A DNA stretch of 64,000 nt, from assembly GCA_034509925.1 (NCBI GenBank), contig CM067527.1:13170501-13234500 (forward strand). Direction: 5' to 3'. This DNA is from Hirudinaria manillensis (Eukaryota > Annelida > Clitellata > Hirudinida > Hirudinidae). The notes beneath the pieces are model-generated. The model made no database searches. It was not told the DNA's origin and saw only the letters and a list, made by a program, of their open reading frames with translations. The translations under genes were made by a program, and so were the position numbers. This document shows positions 25,154 to 39,620 of this stretch, in pieces. Positions within the stretch are counted from its first letter, which is position 1; each line of letters opens with the position of its first letter.

Positions 25154-25201
25154 ATTATTGTTGTTGTTGTTGCTGTTGTTATTATTATTATTATTATTAT
25201 T
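25154..25201. repeat. compound (TTG)n(TTA)n microsatellite
   Basis: TTG units pass into TTA units with one GCT interruption. Confidence 0.9.
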
Positions 25202-25952
25202 AACGAATAAATTTATGCAGAACCCAAAATTCCTCGGCAATATTTAAAATCTGCCCAAAGAATTGAATATGAATTGAATCCAACATGGCAACAAAACAAC
25301 AAACACGAAGTGTCGGCAAAAGACTCATTTTCTGGTTTTTATGCGTTCATTTTCGGGCGATATTGAGGACGACCTCAATGGTTTTGGTCCTTTTAAGAAT
25401 GGAGAATTGTATTGTAATAAATATTTTTATTGCTTTTCGGACAAAACATAGAAAACAACTTCGTTTCATACTACTCTGTTATTTGCTTCGCTAGGTCTTT
25501 CTGCTTTAATTAATGCAGTATTTAAGACAATTCGTAATATGTAATATAAGGTATAAGTTTTCGTATTATGTAATATATTAAAGTAGCTTCTCGCAAAACG
25601 AATATCCAATTTAATCTAATTTAGTAAACAAGAGTTTTTTCCAGGCGCTGACCGTACGGCCTTCCTCTTCAGGGAAAGTCACCCTCATCCCCCTCAGTGG
25701 CCTTGAAGTCCACCGGACATACGCCACTTTAATAATCTGAATTATTATTATTTATTTAAATTCGGAAAACATATTACATAATTCTTGAAACCTCAGAAAG
25801 TCTAAAGACATTTTTGTCTCCATTAAGCTGAGCTGCAGATAAATATGAACGAAAGCCTATCGCTCTTGGGAAAACAAGAAACTCCCGGAAATAATTTCAA
25901 TATCTCCAGAAAATATTTCATCCACCCTGTGTGTATTGGGTGTATTTTTGAC

Positions 25953-25969
25953 TAGGGTTAGGGTTAGGG
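25953..25969 (+). repeat. interstitial TTAGGG run
   Basis: Two and a half telomere-type units (AGGGTTAGGGTTAGGG) in AT-rich intergenic DNA. Confidence 0.8.
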
Positions 25970-26523
25970 AATCAAGAAATTTTTATTCTCTTTATTTTTA
26001 TTTTCACTTGCTTTTTAGCTGAAAATGCAAGTGATTCAAAAGTCGAATACATATGTGTGCGCGTTTACATAGAGGTAAACATTCAAGGATTTAACTTGTA
26101 ATTAATGTGGTAGTTAATATTTAAACAATAGATAATAATGAATGTCAGTAGATATATTAAAAACATTATTAACTTAGACATTGAAAAAGAATGTGAATGC
26201 TCTGAGAATAAAATCCACAGCTAACCCTTCTAATGAGGATGCCAGGCACACCTGCCTTTAGAGGAGTTCTTTCGTCTGCCATTATGTTGATTCGTCAATG
26301 AACCCTGGTTGAAAAGTGAATTACATTTATTATATTTAGTTCCTATTGCACTTGGTTTTGATTAAGCTAATGCTTTAAAATTCTAGTAAATCTAATTTAA
26401 CTTCTGGTAGTTTCTGTAATAAATCCAGATTTTTCTGATATTCTTACTAACACGTGATTTTCAACATATTTTAAAATACATTTTAGCTGCAAATCTAAGA
26501 CAAGAAATTCTGACCACGCTCAC

Positions 26524-26540
26524 GTTAGGTTAGGGTTAGG
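26524..26540 (+). repeat. interstitial TTAGGG run, degenerate
   Basis: GTTAGGTTAGGGTTAGG; one unit lacks a G. Confidence 0.7.
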
Positions 26541-27539
26541 CAAACTAAATAATGCCATACGTAAATGTTAGATTGAATATTTGAAAATAAGTCTAAAAAG
26601 TGGAAAATGTCGTTTGAGTTAAATCGATTTCTGAAAATCTTGATTCGCTTCAGGAATTTAATTTGTTTTGTAATTAAACACAGTATATCTTATCAAAAAG
26701 GCAAAATAATGAATAAACAGGTGAACCAAGCAGGTAGCTCGAATAAGACAAATATGAAATACCCACGCAAATTCAGAAAAGTTTGAAACAACCTAGTTAT
26801 TAAATGGCACGGTTCGCTGGCAGACGTTATTCCATTCTCCTGAAATTCAGCTGGCTCCCCTTGCGCCGAAATATTAATTATTATTGTTAGATCTTAAATT
26901 TAAAATACAAATTAAAGACGTTCACCGAAAATAAAGCCCTTTTCTGTAATATTCTTTGCCTCGCAACGCACATTTTGTGTCAGGCGCTGCTGAGAGCTTC
27001 TAGGCGTAACGATTGGGTCGACCGGCGCTTCTTTTCGCATAGCGCATCCTCTTTATTTCATCGTCAGACCACATTCGACAAAGCAACGCGTACATTCCTG
27101 CATAATTTCTTATATTGGTTCCGAAATTGCAGATCTTTTCACATTTAGAACATCAATTGAATAGCTCTCGCTCATAAATCACATGAGTTTAACGGTCAGT
27201 GAGTTCATTTTGCTTCATGATTAGATTGTATAATAATAAAACATTAGGAATCAAATGCTGGAAAATTTTAATTTGCTTCTTTTATCAATTAGCATTTAAC
27301 TCCACAGTTCAAAGCTGACAGCAGTCATATTTTTTGTCACATCCCCTGCTTTAAAAGTTGAATAATTTTTACATTTCGCAGTAATAAATTCAAACGTAAT
27401 TATTTTTATCCCATAATAAAATTTCGTTATTCATTATTTTTCACTGCCTTGGGCACTGATGTTGTCCTAAATAGTTTCAGCTCTTGCAACTCTTTTCGTC
27501 ATTGAAGTTTGCTCGGACGGTATTTCGTGCTCGGATGCG

Positions 27540-30661
<3,122 letters not shown>

Positions 30662-30769
30662 CCCATCCCTTTCAGGTTCCTGGCTCTTAGACTCCCATAC
30701 TTAGATTCCTGATGTGAGATTGATGATGAATCTGAATGTTCAAAAGAATTAATAATAGGAAAGTAATTA

Positions 30770-30775
30770 AATAAA
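30770..30775 (+). terminator. polyadenylation signal AATAAA for PRELID3
   Basis: AATAAA 109 bp after the PRELID3 stop codon. Confidence 0.5.
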
Positions 30776-31101
30776 GTACGATCTCGATTGTGAGATGTTG
30801 ACGATGATCTTGATGCCATTTGTACAAATCCTCGTGATGTTCGGTCGCAGATCTCTTCAGGGCTCTCGTAGCAAGCTCTGAGTGCCTTCTGGGGACTTGT
30901 TCAATTGGAATTGAAACTTCTGCTTTGTCTCAAGAATTCCAGATTGTCTTAAAGAATAGACACTTTTAGGAAAATTTATTTAGATTATCTGATGATAGTT
31001 TTGCTTGTCATTCTGTCTGTCTGGTTGCAATGCTGTCTTAGAATGTTTGTTGTGGTCACGAGTTGTATTAAGAATCACGTTAGAGATCAAACATCAAGCA
31101 T

Positions 31102-31107
31102 TTTATT
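31102..31107 (-). terminator. polyadenylation signal for the antisense locus
   Basis: AATAAA on the minus strand directly after the TGA at 31115-31113; supports 31250-31113 as a terminal exon. Confidence 0.4.
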
Positions 31108-31442
31108 CCTTATCAAAATGATAAATTTGAATCTGGAGTCGCTTGCGAGTCTATCTTCGACCTGCAGGCGACCGTGGACTTTAGTTTGTCTTGCTTCTTC
31201 TGTTGTTGTTTCTGCAACCAAACGATTACTTCAGGCTGTTTCAAGAGAGCCTGGAGGTGGAATAAGAGATGATTCAGTGGATGAGTTGAAATTTGTAGCA
31301 AAATTAGTTTTATTGATATCATTGGTTTGCGTTGGGTCAAAAATAAAGTCTTTGAACATGGGAAAATGGTGAAGTGTTTAATAATGTGGCAATAGTGGAA
31401 ATTAAAATTAAAGGTTTACAAAATTAGCTGAAGCAAGCGCCC

Positions 31443-31819
31443 ATGGCCCAACAAATTGTGCTGCGAACTTCGCACCAGTTTTTGGGAGCAACCTTCGATA
31501 AAGTTGCTTACCTGAGCGGTTACATAGATAAATTGGTTTGTAATGTGGATTGTGACATGTTGCTTAGCTCCCTTTTGAATCGACGCTATTTGGATAGACG
31601 AGCTCTAGATTCCAACTTAGGAAAACAAGCAGTCACAGGTTGTAAACCTATGGAACCATACCAACGTTTTATCCCATAGAACATCGTCCAGAAGTTCCTG
31701 CTCGTTACAATGGCCTTTATCCGCAGAGAAAGATTTGCGCTTGGGCATCTCCAAACCGATACAAAGAAACTCGAGCTAATTCGGTTGGTTTGTTTTTATC
31801 GAACGAAACAAAAAGTTAA
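31443..31819 (+). CDS. small hypothetical protein, possibly two exons
   Basis: The ATG has an excellent context (GCGCCCATGG). The frame runs 78 codons to a TAG at 31677-31679. That TAG is also a usable acceptor: a 41-nt intron (31639-31679, GTTGTA...CATAG) would extend the protein in phase to TAA at 31817-31819, giving 111 residues ending in a Tyr/Arg/Pro-containing segment. No domain is recognised. The very short intron and the competing minus-strand exons make this uncertain. Confidence 0.3.
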
Positions 31820-32145
31820 TTTACGTGGAAGTACCTTCTGGTTTATTTAAAGAAATAAAAGAACATAATGACATTGACAGTTACAGAAATTTGATTACAA
31901 TTATATTCAATAATATTACATCAAATAATTTAACTTCTATGTTTCTTAAGAGATTATAAAGTTTTAAACGGACAAGCTGCCCAATTCATTCAGAATAATT
32001 TTTTTAGCCTTTGATGCTAACTAAAAAGAAGGAAATTGATGTGATAAACCTTAAGCACCTATAAAATATTTTATTGGTTAATCCAATCCATAAATCTAAA
32101 TTGTCTTATGACGATAAAACTAAGCAAAACTAAGTTAAACAAAAC

Positions 32146-32764
32146 ATGTTGACTTTCGTACCTATTCCGCTCCTAATTTGCCTCGTGCTCATTGTCCAAA
32201 TAGAAGGTGCTGCTGGGATTATGTGCCACTATTGCAGAGGTTCATCGTATTACAAACACAGTTGCAACGATCCTCTAAACACCTCAGATCCTGAATTGGC
32301 CAACTGTACCGGAGAGGCATGTCAAACAGTTAAGTTTAAAACTGGAGGTAAGCAATTTTGGTTATTTTTATTTCTCCTTCAATTTCTACTTGAATTCTGA
32401 TAAATTGCCTGCCTAATCTCTAATGAAGTGATTGCCGAAAGTTATCTAGAACGTCAAAATCGTGTTTCATTTAAATAAAAACTAACACTTTAACGCAAGT
32501 CAATGATTAAAATTTAAATTAATTAATTGAGTTACTTTTAAATTTATGAAAGGTGTCATCAGAACCTGTTTCGCCAAGTTTATAGGAAGTCCTATTTGCG
32601 AAACTTTCCCCGATGTGTACATGTGCTCTTGCATTGGACCTTTCTGCAACTCACGAGATATCCTTCCTAGATATACATCGACCAATCCAGAGAGATTGGA
32701 TTTAATTACCTATAAAACTTATATCACCAAGTACTTCGACATTGTAGAGTGCTCTGATTGTTGA
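32146..32764 (+). CDS. secreted Ly6/uPAR three-finger-domain protein
   Basis: Two exons, 32146-32347 and 32553-32764 (phase 1), encode 137 residues. Residues 1-22 are a signal peptide (LLICLVLIVQIEG). The mature protein opens CHYC and has ten cysteines closing with the family's terminal Cys-Asn (GPFCN), the spacing of a five-disulfide LU domain. After the domain comes an unusual tail of about 37 residues ending Glu-Cys-Ser-Asp-Cys, with no hydrophobic GPI signal, so the protein is probably secreted rather than anchored as most Ly6 members are. One N-glycosylation site (NCT) and one NTS are visible. The function cannot be told from sequence. Confidence 0.88.
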
Positions 32765-32820
32765 TTGAACGACTTTAAATGTATATTGATATTTAGACAA
32801 TTGATTACTGATTGCGTGAC

Positions 32821-32826
32821 AATAAA
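32821..32826 (+). terminator. polyadenylation signal AATAAA for the Ly6 gene
   Basis: 57 bp after the stop codon. Confidence 0.6.
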
Positions 32827-34386
32827 AGAAATGAATGAAAAAACAACAACATATTTTAAATCTTGTCAGCGGTCGTATGAAAACGCATAAGAAAGTGTTT
32901 TAGTGCAAATCTAACTAACTCTGGCTTTAAGAAATTTTGTTTAAGTTGTATAATTGCTTTATGTGTAGATTATATTATGTCATATTATAATAAAGTGTGG
33001 AATAAAGCGGCACAAAATATATTATGGTTTATTTACTAAAATATGCCTTTACTCTCCTGATATTTCAAACCAGACGTAAGTAGAACAGAATTTGTTTTGA
33101 AAAATATTGTCACTTTGACCATTACTTGAACTGGTTTTATTGAAATCTGGTACGGGAGGATTGTGGCTTCAGCATTCAGAGACATTGATAACAATCGTCT
33201 GCCTTTTATTATTTTCTTTTCATTTTTTAAAATAATAATAATGTGTTAATAATAATAATAATTATTATTATACCTTATTAAAAGTTATTATTATTTATGA
33301 TTAGGATTGCCAATTAGCTTAATATTGGCTTAATTTATGGCTGTCTTAAATTTATTTTTTTTTATCCCAACAAATTAGAAAAATATAAATTTTAAGTATT
33401 TAAAGATGCTCTAAAAATAATAGAATTACACGGTAAATTATTGTTATATTGCAGTCCTGGGGAATCTTCCGATTTGCGGAATTAAAGGAAAGATAGGTTT
33501 TCAATTTTTTGTCATAAATTGTATTTTATTGCTGCAGTTTTAAAGCAGCGTTAGTTTAAATTGAAGTCTGTTTCCCATCTAAGATGGACTTTCAATCTCT
33601 GGAATTTTGAAAAATTTTGCATTAAATAAATTTTAAAAGCTTAAAATGAGTTATATTATGATGAGGACTGCCTTTGTCTGTAAAGTGTGTTGTATTTTTT
33701 GCTTGCGTTAAAGAAAACGACCAATTTCTGAATGCATATCGTAAGAGCAGTTTTTCAAATATCTTTATCGAATATACATGATTTATGAGGTTTTAAAAAT
33801 GGTCATATAACAAAGAATTTCGAACCAATTTCAGTTTAATAAAATATATATTTTTTTCATAATAATTTTCTAAGAGCAGGCGATATAGACATATTCAATT
33901 AGTTTCCGGTATTCCCGCAGGTCAATAATATTGAATTTATTCATATGAAAGCAATTCATTTGAAAATGGGAAGAGTATTTTTGATTGTAAGAGCCATCTT
34001 CCGGTTCATTCCTCTCGAAAGAAATGACGTAAAAAGTTGTTTATTTTATGCCAACAATCGCCATTTTCAGTACAATTTGAATGCAAAACAAGCTTTTAAG
34101 ATTTAATTTCTAAATTTTGGTGAAAATTGTAAATTTTATATTTTTAACATCACACATAACGTAATCGGCGATTACAATTGAAAATGTAAGTCAACATTTT
34201 TATGAATTTGTTTACTTGTAAAACATAAATCAGTCATAAATTATGTAGCATTCAAATTTTGCAAAAGTTGTATATGAATAATTACGATACATAAACTTAT
34301 CGGTCTATTCATTCCAACAATTAAGGACGGAGAGAGAAATTAGCGAATCGAGAATCAGACTCGGTGCCAAGAGCGTTTTATCAATC
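32827..34386. other. intergenic, AT-rich
   Basis: Contains a small (AAT)n patch near 33228-33270. No open frame or recognised element on either strand; presumably includes the promoter of the death-domain gene. Confidence 0.5.
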
Positions 34387-37134
34387 ATGGCTGGCCGGTA
34401 TGCCAGCTTAAGAGCAGCTATGAATGAAAGTAACGATGACGAAGAAGAAGAAGAATCCGATAACGATGATTTTCAAGAAACTCTCAGACGATACTCGCAC
34501 ATCTCGGAAGACATAGAATCTCTAAAATTCGGGGGTAGAAGCAAACTTATGAAAGAACTAAAGGACCTCGAAGAAGTCATAAGCGAATACTCGGAGGGAT
34601 ATGATGAAGAAAAAGCAGTGAGAGTGAACATGTTGGTCGGCTCCATATCCATGGGTATGAGCGAGCTGATGAACTATCTCTTCAATTCTCGACAGAATAT
34701 CGAATCCATCAGAGCTCCGATTGCAGCCATTACGACGGCCATTTCTCAGAAAGTACAAGAAATTAGTAAGGAGGCCATCAAAGATTCTCCAGAAGTTTGC
34801 CATTTAGACGTACAACAGAAAAGACTGGGCCAACAACTTGCCGTTCTAAATGACGAATTATTACTGGCATCCAAACAAACAGCGGAAGCCGAGATGGCAA
34901 CTCTGGATGCCCAAAAAGTATGCGCCGAGACTTGTGCCATTGCTGAAAGACTAAAAGAAGAAATGGAGTTGAAGAAGAAAGAAATGGCCGAAGCCGCTCT
35001 GCAATTGGAACTAGAAAAACAAAGAGAACTGGAAAGAGAGTTAGAAGAGAAGAAGAAACAAGAAGAGATGGAAGCTTTGCAAAAGTTGAAGGAGCTTGAA
35101 CTTCAAGAGGAGGCGTTTTTATGGCCAACTTTTCCACTAATCATCGAATCGGCTTTCGAATTTGACGGAGGAGTGGGCTGCCTCGTGAAAACAGATCCGA
35201 CGATTTTATACGAACGCGATATCAATTGCGATGTCTTGGACCCGAACAAATTGACCTACAGCTTTTTGGACGACGAAGAGCTGGTGAGCAACGTCCTGAG
35301 AATTTACATGACAAATTGTGATTGTAACGACGGGGCGGTTATGTTCAATCCAGGTCTTTGCCTTTCGTTCCCTCACTGTATGCCAAAACAACATTATAAT
35401 ACAAGAGAACTCGTAGTTAAACTGTTAACTCACCCGGAGATGCCATGGGTAGAACTTAAGACAAGCGATAAGGTATTTGAAAGCTACAAGGACATTAAGT
35501 TTGCTCAGGCGCAGACGACATTTATCGGAACATTTATAGTCATTTCTAGAAACAAACAAGCCATAGTAAGATTCAAAAGGAAAGGAGGCAAACGCACAAC
35601 TACATTGGATTCAAAGGTACTCATCAAAGCCTCGACCGATAGCTTTGCAAAACCTGAAAAGCTAAAACTTCAGATGCATCCGATAGACCAAGCAAGCCTC
35701 AAGCAACTTCGAAAAGCTTCGGTTCTGGCACTCAATTTGCTTTCCACGAGCGCCATGTACAACATATCGTGGGTCAACAGGCAATTTCTCGATCCGGTCA
35801 AAATGAACGTTCCCCTTCCACCTAATCCTGCAATATTGAAAAAGCTGGCCAAAAACAAACCCATGAAAGATGATGATAAAAAGACATTAGGACAAGAAGG
35901 AGAAATGAAGGGTGAACCAAAGACTCCTGAGGTAAGAACGGAAGTGGGTGTAGACATGAGTCTCGACGATGAGACCAAAACATCGCCTCTGCACAAGCCA
36001 ATTCACTGGTACCTCGGTATTTACGATTTAGAGGCAGAAGATGACAGCGACACTATTTTCCTTCTAAGAAAGAAGAAAGACAAATGGGTAACTGAAAACG
36101 TGCCCATAGAGAGGACAGCTATGTTAGATGTCGTGGAAGTTACCTTAAGAGAGCCCTTAGAAGAGTTCGTACTTTTCAGAACCACGACGCGAATCAATGC
36201 CAAAGATGCCGAACACATAATGGCAAATCTTGACAGACTGATGGGCAGAAAGATAGTGCAGTTCGTCGTTTGCCAGCACAACGATAATCCTTCCATCGTC
36301 ATCGCGGCTATTTTGCCTTACAACAAAGTGGAAAAGTACGTGGCTTCCATGAGTGAAAAGGAATTCATGCCTATCTACGTTAAGGACCGGATATTTCTAC
36401 TAAAAGAGGGATCGAAAATACGCATCACCTTCAGAGGAAACATAAAATGCACCAACCCTCCACACCATTTAGAGACGACTTTTTACGTTAATTTCGAATG
36501 TAGTCTGGTTTTAGCTTTAAAAGAACATGACGTATTCGTTCAGAAATGCTACGATGTTTACAGAGGATTCGTTCAGGTTTCGCAAAGTTTAGACATCGTT
36601 GCGGCCGATATAAAGAAGAGTGTCATTTTTCAGGCCGGGCCCATGCTAGACGAGCATCTAGTAACTCTGCCAAAAGACAAAGAGCTACTTTCTGGCAAGC
36701 CCATTCCCAGAGCTCCCATTTCCTACAGAGATCTAACTTGTGATTTAAAATTGGACATTTTAACCAAGCTCGCCGGTGAGTTAGAGAAAGAATGGATGGA
36801 TCTCGGAGTCACTTTAGGACTATCTTCGGTCCTTTTGCACACAATAGAAAGCAATGCCGCCCACCATCGAAGACCTGCAGCTACCAAAGTATTGGATATG
36901 TTGAAGAATTGGATCAAGATTCAGTATCGCTTGTCAAACAAGGTCGAGGTTTTGTGCGCAGCTCTGAATAAAGTCAATCGGCAGGATTTGGTCAAAGTCT
37001 TTGAACTTCCCGGCGCAGTTGTCGAAGAAGAAAGTACAAAGACGGAACATACCGATGCTTCCAAGGGAAGCTGGTTTCAGGATGTGAACCAGTTCCAAGT
37101 AAATCCACAATTTTTTTTTAAATCTTGCTTGTAA
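34387..37134 (+). CDS. coiled-coil / ZU5-like / death-domain protein, DTHD1-like
   Basis: A single uninterrupted frame of 915 codons with start context CAATCATGG. Order of parts: acidic N-terminus (poly-Glu/Asp, residues about 15-30); helical region; long charged coiled coil (about 165-245, ELEREL/KKKQEEMEAL type); beta-rich ZU5-like region (about 250-400, including FEFDGGVGCLV); a Lys/Asp-rich linker; a second beta-rich region; and a death domain near 775-875 (LTKLAGELEKEWMDLGVTLG, then MLKNWIK, VEVLCAALNKVNRQDL). Neighbouring genes have exons of 40-450 bp, so the lack of introns over 2.7 kb suggests an origin by retroposition. No signal peptide or membrane helix. Death domains bind other death domains in signalling complexes; the partner is unknown. 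DTHD1 identity rests on domain order and size, not on an alignment. Confidence 0.8.
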   Translation: MAGRYASLRAAMNESNDDEEEEESDNDDFQETLRRYSHISEDIESLKFGGRSKLMKELKDLEEVISEYSEGYDEEKAVRVNMLVGSISMGMSELMNYLFNSRQNIESIRAPIAAITTAISQKVQEISKEAIKDSPEVCHLDVQQKRLGQQLAVLNDELLLASKQTAEAEMATLDAQKVCAETCAIAERLKEEMELKKKEMAEAALQLELEKQRELERELEEKKKQEEMEALQKLKELELQEEAFLWPTFPLIIESAFEFDGGVGCLVKTDPTILYERDINCDVLDPNKLTYSFLDDEELVSNVLRIYMTNCDCNDGAVMFNPGLCLSFPHCMPKQHYNTRELVVKLLTHPEMPWVELKTSDKVFESYKDIKFAQAQTTFIGTFIVISRNKQAIVRFKRKGGKRTTTLDSKVLIKASTDSFAKPEKLKLQMHPIDQASLKQLRKASVLALNLLSTSAMYNISWVNRQFLDPVKMNVPLPPNPAILKKLAKNKPMKDDDKKTLGQEGEMKGEPKTPEVRTEVGVDMSLDDETKTSPLHKPIHWYLGIYDLEAEDDSDTIFLLRKKKDKWVTENVPIERTAMLDVVEVTLREPLEEFVLFRTTTRINAKDAEHIMANLDRLMGRKIVQFVVCQHNDNPSIVIAAILPYNKVEKYVASMSEKEFMPIYVKDRIFLLKEGSKIRITFRGNIKCTNPPHHLETTFYVNFECSLVLALKEHDVFVQKCYDVYRGFVQVSQSLDIVAADIKKSVIFQAGPMLDEHLVTLPKDKELLSGKPIPRAPISYRDLTCDLKLDILTKLAGELEKEWMDLGVTLGLSSVLLHTIESNAAHHRRPAATKVLDMLKNWIKIQYRLSNKVEVLCAALNKVNRQDLVKVFELPGAVVEEESTKTEHTDASKGSWFQDVNQFQVNPQFFFKSCL

Positions 37135-37806
37135 AAATTCCGATTATGCAAATCAGATATATTGAGAAATGTTTAATATGACAAGTGTTTATTTAAAAGG
37201 TTATTTTAAACGTTATTTATGACGACCCTTTATTTTACCTAAATCTAATGACATTCATCATTCACAACACATTTTTATACCCAAACTGTGCCAATAATAT
37301 CTTGTTGCAATGTCAGAGATCTTCCTTGTCCTAATTTTTACTGACCAAAAACTTGGAAATAAAGACAGACAAAAAAACAACTCGGTATGTAAGGAATTTT
37401 GTTTAAATTAGAGCATAAAATTATATCGAACTTTTTTTGTCTGCATTATTTCGTAATTGTTTGTATATATTTTGAGCAATTAGGAAATAATCTTTAAAAA
37501 AAGAAAGAAACAACCAAGTCGTTTTAAATAAAAGAATTCCATCCTTTCTAGGACCTGCAATAATTTGGACCACGGATATGAACATTGAAATGGATGGAAT
37601 GTTCGAAAGATTCAATCTTGGATCCATCCATTGTTTGCTATTTCAACGGAGCTTTCCATATCGAGTGAATTGGAAAAATCGTCTTTTCAGGCGTTTATGT
37701 TACTTATTTCATAAAGTTATAATGATAAATAATAACGATGATTATTTTTAATAAGTATAATAACATCTTTTACAGCAATAAATTTAATTCTGCAATTATT
37801 ATTGGC
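37135..37806. other. 3' flank of the death-domain gene
   Basis: AT-rich, with an AATAAA at 37358-37363. No further gene is seen. Confidence 0.5.
37358..37363 (+). terminator. polyadenylation signal AATAAA
   Basis: Lies 224 bp after the stop of the death-domain gene. Confidence 0.45.
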
Positions 37807-38175
37807 TCAAAACCTCTTGAAAACATGAACTATCTCGGGTGTGAATATTCGTATCGAAAGAGAAGCAAGGGTGAGAGTTTGACAGAGAAGGACGGATATT
37901 ATATTTTTGATTTTATTTCTCTCCGACCGCGGGCTTGTGACGAAGGGATAGGTTGGTGGGGTGACCTCGGCTCCCAATGAACCGTTGCTAGGGGATATGA
38001 CAGGGATCGCAATCCAGCTTTGTTTTTCGTGCGGCAACAACAAGCAAATTGGCAATTTAATGAGATGACAAATTAATTTCTTTTCAAAGCAATGCCTGAC
38101 TTTGATACGTTTTAAGGCATTAATATTAATAATACTGCATTCTCGGTGGTTAGGAGACATTACACGAGAGTTCAT
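37807..38175 (-). CDS. hypothetical ORF, 122 aa
   Basis: ATG-initiated and fairly GC-rich in its second half, which could also be a terminal exon behind the acceptor CATATCCCCTAG. The C-terminal part is hydrophobic (IISVLLCQTLTLASLSI), suggesting a possible membrane segment. No family is recognised. It converges on the death-domain gene. Confidence 0.25.
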   Translation of the reverse strand: MNSRVMSPNHRECSIININALKRIKVRHCFEKKLICHLIKLPICLLLPHEKQSWIAIPVISPSNGSLGAEVTPPTYPFVTSPRSERNKIKNIISVLLCQTLTLASLSIRIFTPEIVHVFKRF

Positions 38176-38239
38176 TATGATAATTAATTCAGATGTTCAA
38201 CATGATTTTTAAAATAAATCAGAGAAATATTATAATAGC

Positions 38240-38241
<2 letters not shown>

Positions 38242-38284
<43 letters not shown>

Positions 38285-38313
38285 CATTATTATTATTATT
38301 ATTATTATTATTA
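38242..38313. repeat. (TTA)n microsatellite
   Basis: About 24 TTA units with one TCA interruption. Confidence 0.95.
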
Positions 38314-38742
38314 ATATTTTCCTATTTGTACCTGGGTTGATTTTGTTTGTATTCTCATTGTTTAAAGTGCAGCTTTTCAATTAATATTAGTATAAGATTC
38401 TGCAGATGAGGTGAGGTAATATTTCTATCTATATTTATTAAAAGTGTTTTTTTTATATGAGAACAAATGTTAAACACACATAAATACAAATAAAATGTAT
38501 ATCGATCGATTAATGGTGACGATGATTATAATAATAATATTGATTGTTAGAAAAATGTAGACCTAAGAATGAAATTAACGTTGTAAACATTTAAAATATT
38601 TGATCGAACTATTTTTCATAAAACAACAAAAAACAAGAGCCCATAAAGTTGATTATTGCCACCAGAATCGAGTGTGGAACACATATTATCACTTCCACTG
38701 CCTTGAAATAGACGTGGGCGTAAGAACGCTGTCTGGTCCATT

Positions 38743-38952
38743 ATGCATGCTCTTCCATATCGATCCGCCATCAATACAGCTTGCAGACTTATGCCGTCGT
38801 TCGATATATGGTACGATATGCCAGGCGATCAATATAGAGTCTGCAGGGATGCTATCCAACCGATTCTAATAACTAGGACCAACAAATTGTACGATGTTCG
38901 TTACTTAATCCGCTTCAATAGCTCCTTTGTAGAGAGATGGGTTTTAGTATGA
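38743..38952 (+). CDS. orphan ORF, 69 aa
   Basis: ATG-initiated single exon in a GC-richer patch. Composition is protein-like (Tyr, Arg, Asp, Ile), with three cysteines and no signal peptide. The frame is open for a few codons upstream of the ATG. Function unknown. Confidence 0.25.
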   Translation: MHALPYRSAINTACRLMPSFDIWYDMPGDQYRVCRDAIQPILITRTNKLYDVRYLIRFNSSFVERWVLV

Positions 38953-39260
38953 CCTCCATCTTTAGATGGACCATCGACTGATAGCTGCTCGGTCGTAATC
39001 GTCTTATTAGTGGAAAGTTCGAAGATGAAATGGAAGCCGAAAGTCTGATCAAGAGAGAAGTCAGTCGTCGTCGTCTTCTTCACCATCATCGTCATCTCAG
39101 TCATCATTATCAGCGGCACCAAGAACGGGACTCTTGCATGACAGGCAGTGATGATGTCAGCCGAAAAGCTTGAAACGCCCGTGAAGAGTTTCTCCCTTCT
39201 TAATGATCTCAGGTGTCCACGTAAAGGAAGCGACCAAATTAGAAGGATAATAAAATTCAA
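38901..39260 (-). CDS. open exon-like segment, 119 codons
   Basis: It has no ATG at its head but follows a pyrimidine-rich acceptor-like TTTTTAG. It begins hydrophobic (NFIILLIWSLPL) and then contains a Thr/Met-rich stretch that derives from a GTC/ATC simple repeat. It may be part of a spliced gene or chance; the simple-repeat content lowers confidence. Confidence 0.2.
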   Translation of the reverse strand: MNFIILLIWSLPLRGHLRSLRREKLFTGVSSFSADIITACHARVPFLVPLIMMTEMTMMVKKTTTTDFSLDQTFGFHFIFELSTNKTITTEQLSVDGPSKDGGHTKTHLSTKELLKRIK

Positions 39261-39620
39261 ATTAATTTTTAAACACTAAAAATAAAAACTAGATTAATTT
39301 AAGAGACTTCGATAATTTTCCAAATGCCATAATTTCAGATACCCTTAAATATGTTAAGAAATGTTATAAACTTCACGCCTCGTGTCAATATATAAACCTT
39401 TCTATAAACGTTTCTAGCGTGTTCATTGCTTTTATCAAGATTAAATTATTTTTATCAAGATATTTATTCATAATATTTATTATCAGCACAATTAATTCAT
39501 TAAAATTAATTTTGCATTGCGTCCCAAACCATTTTTTGCGAATTTTATTTTGCAGAGACTTTGCGTTTTAAAAACAAAAAGCAAAAACTCTTCGATAAGA
39601 AAGTCGACGCTTGGGAGCGA

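Larger units (their letters stand above)
24278..27539. other. 3.3-kb divergent intergenic region between ERG and PRELID3
   Basis: The two genes start here in opposite directions, so it should contain both promoters, but I recognise no element. No PAS-domain exon was found on the minus strand. It holds a (GTT/ATT)n run at 25154-25201, two TTAGGG runs, a 69-codon plus frame from ATG at 25285 (Lys/Arg/Leu/Phe-rich), and a GC-rich minus-open patch at 25640-25735 that may be repeat-derived. Confidence 0.4.

Noticed and set aside
34558..36917. Several minus-strand and alternate-frame ORFs inside the death-domain gene
   Set aside because: Shadows of the 915-codon frame; no conserved features.
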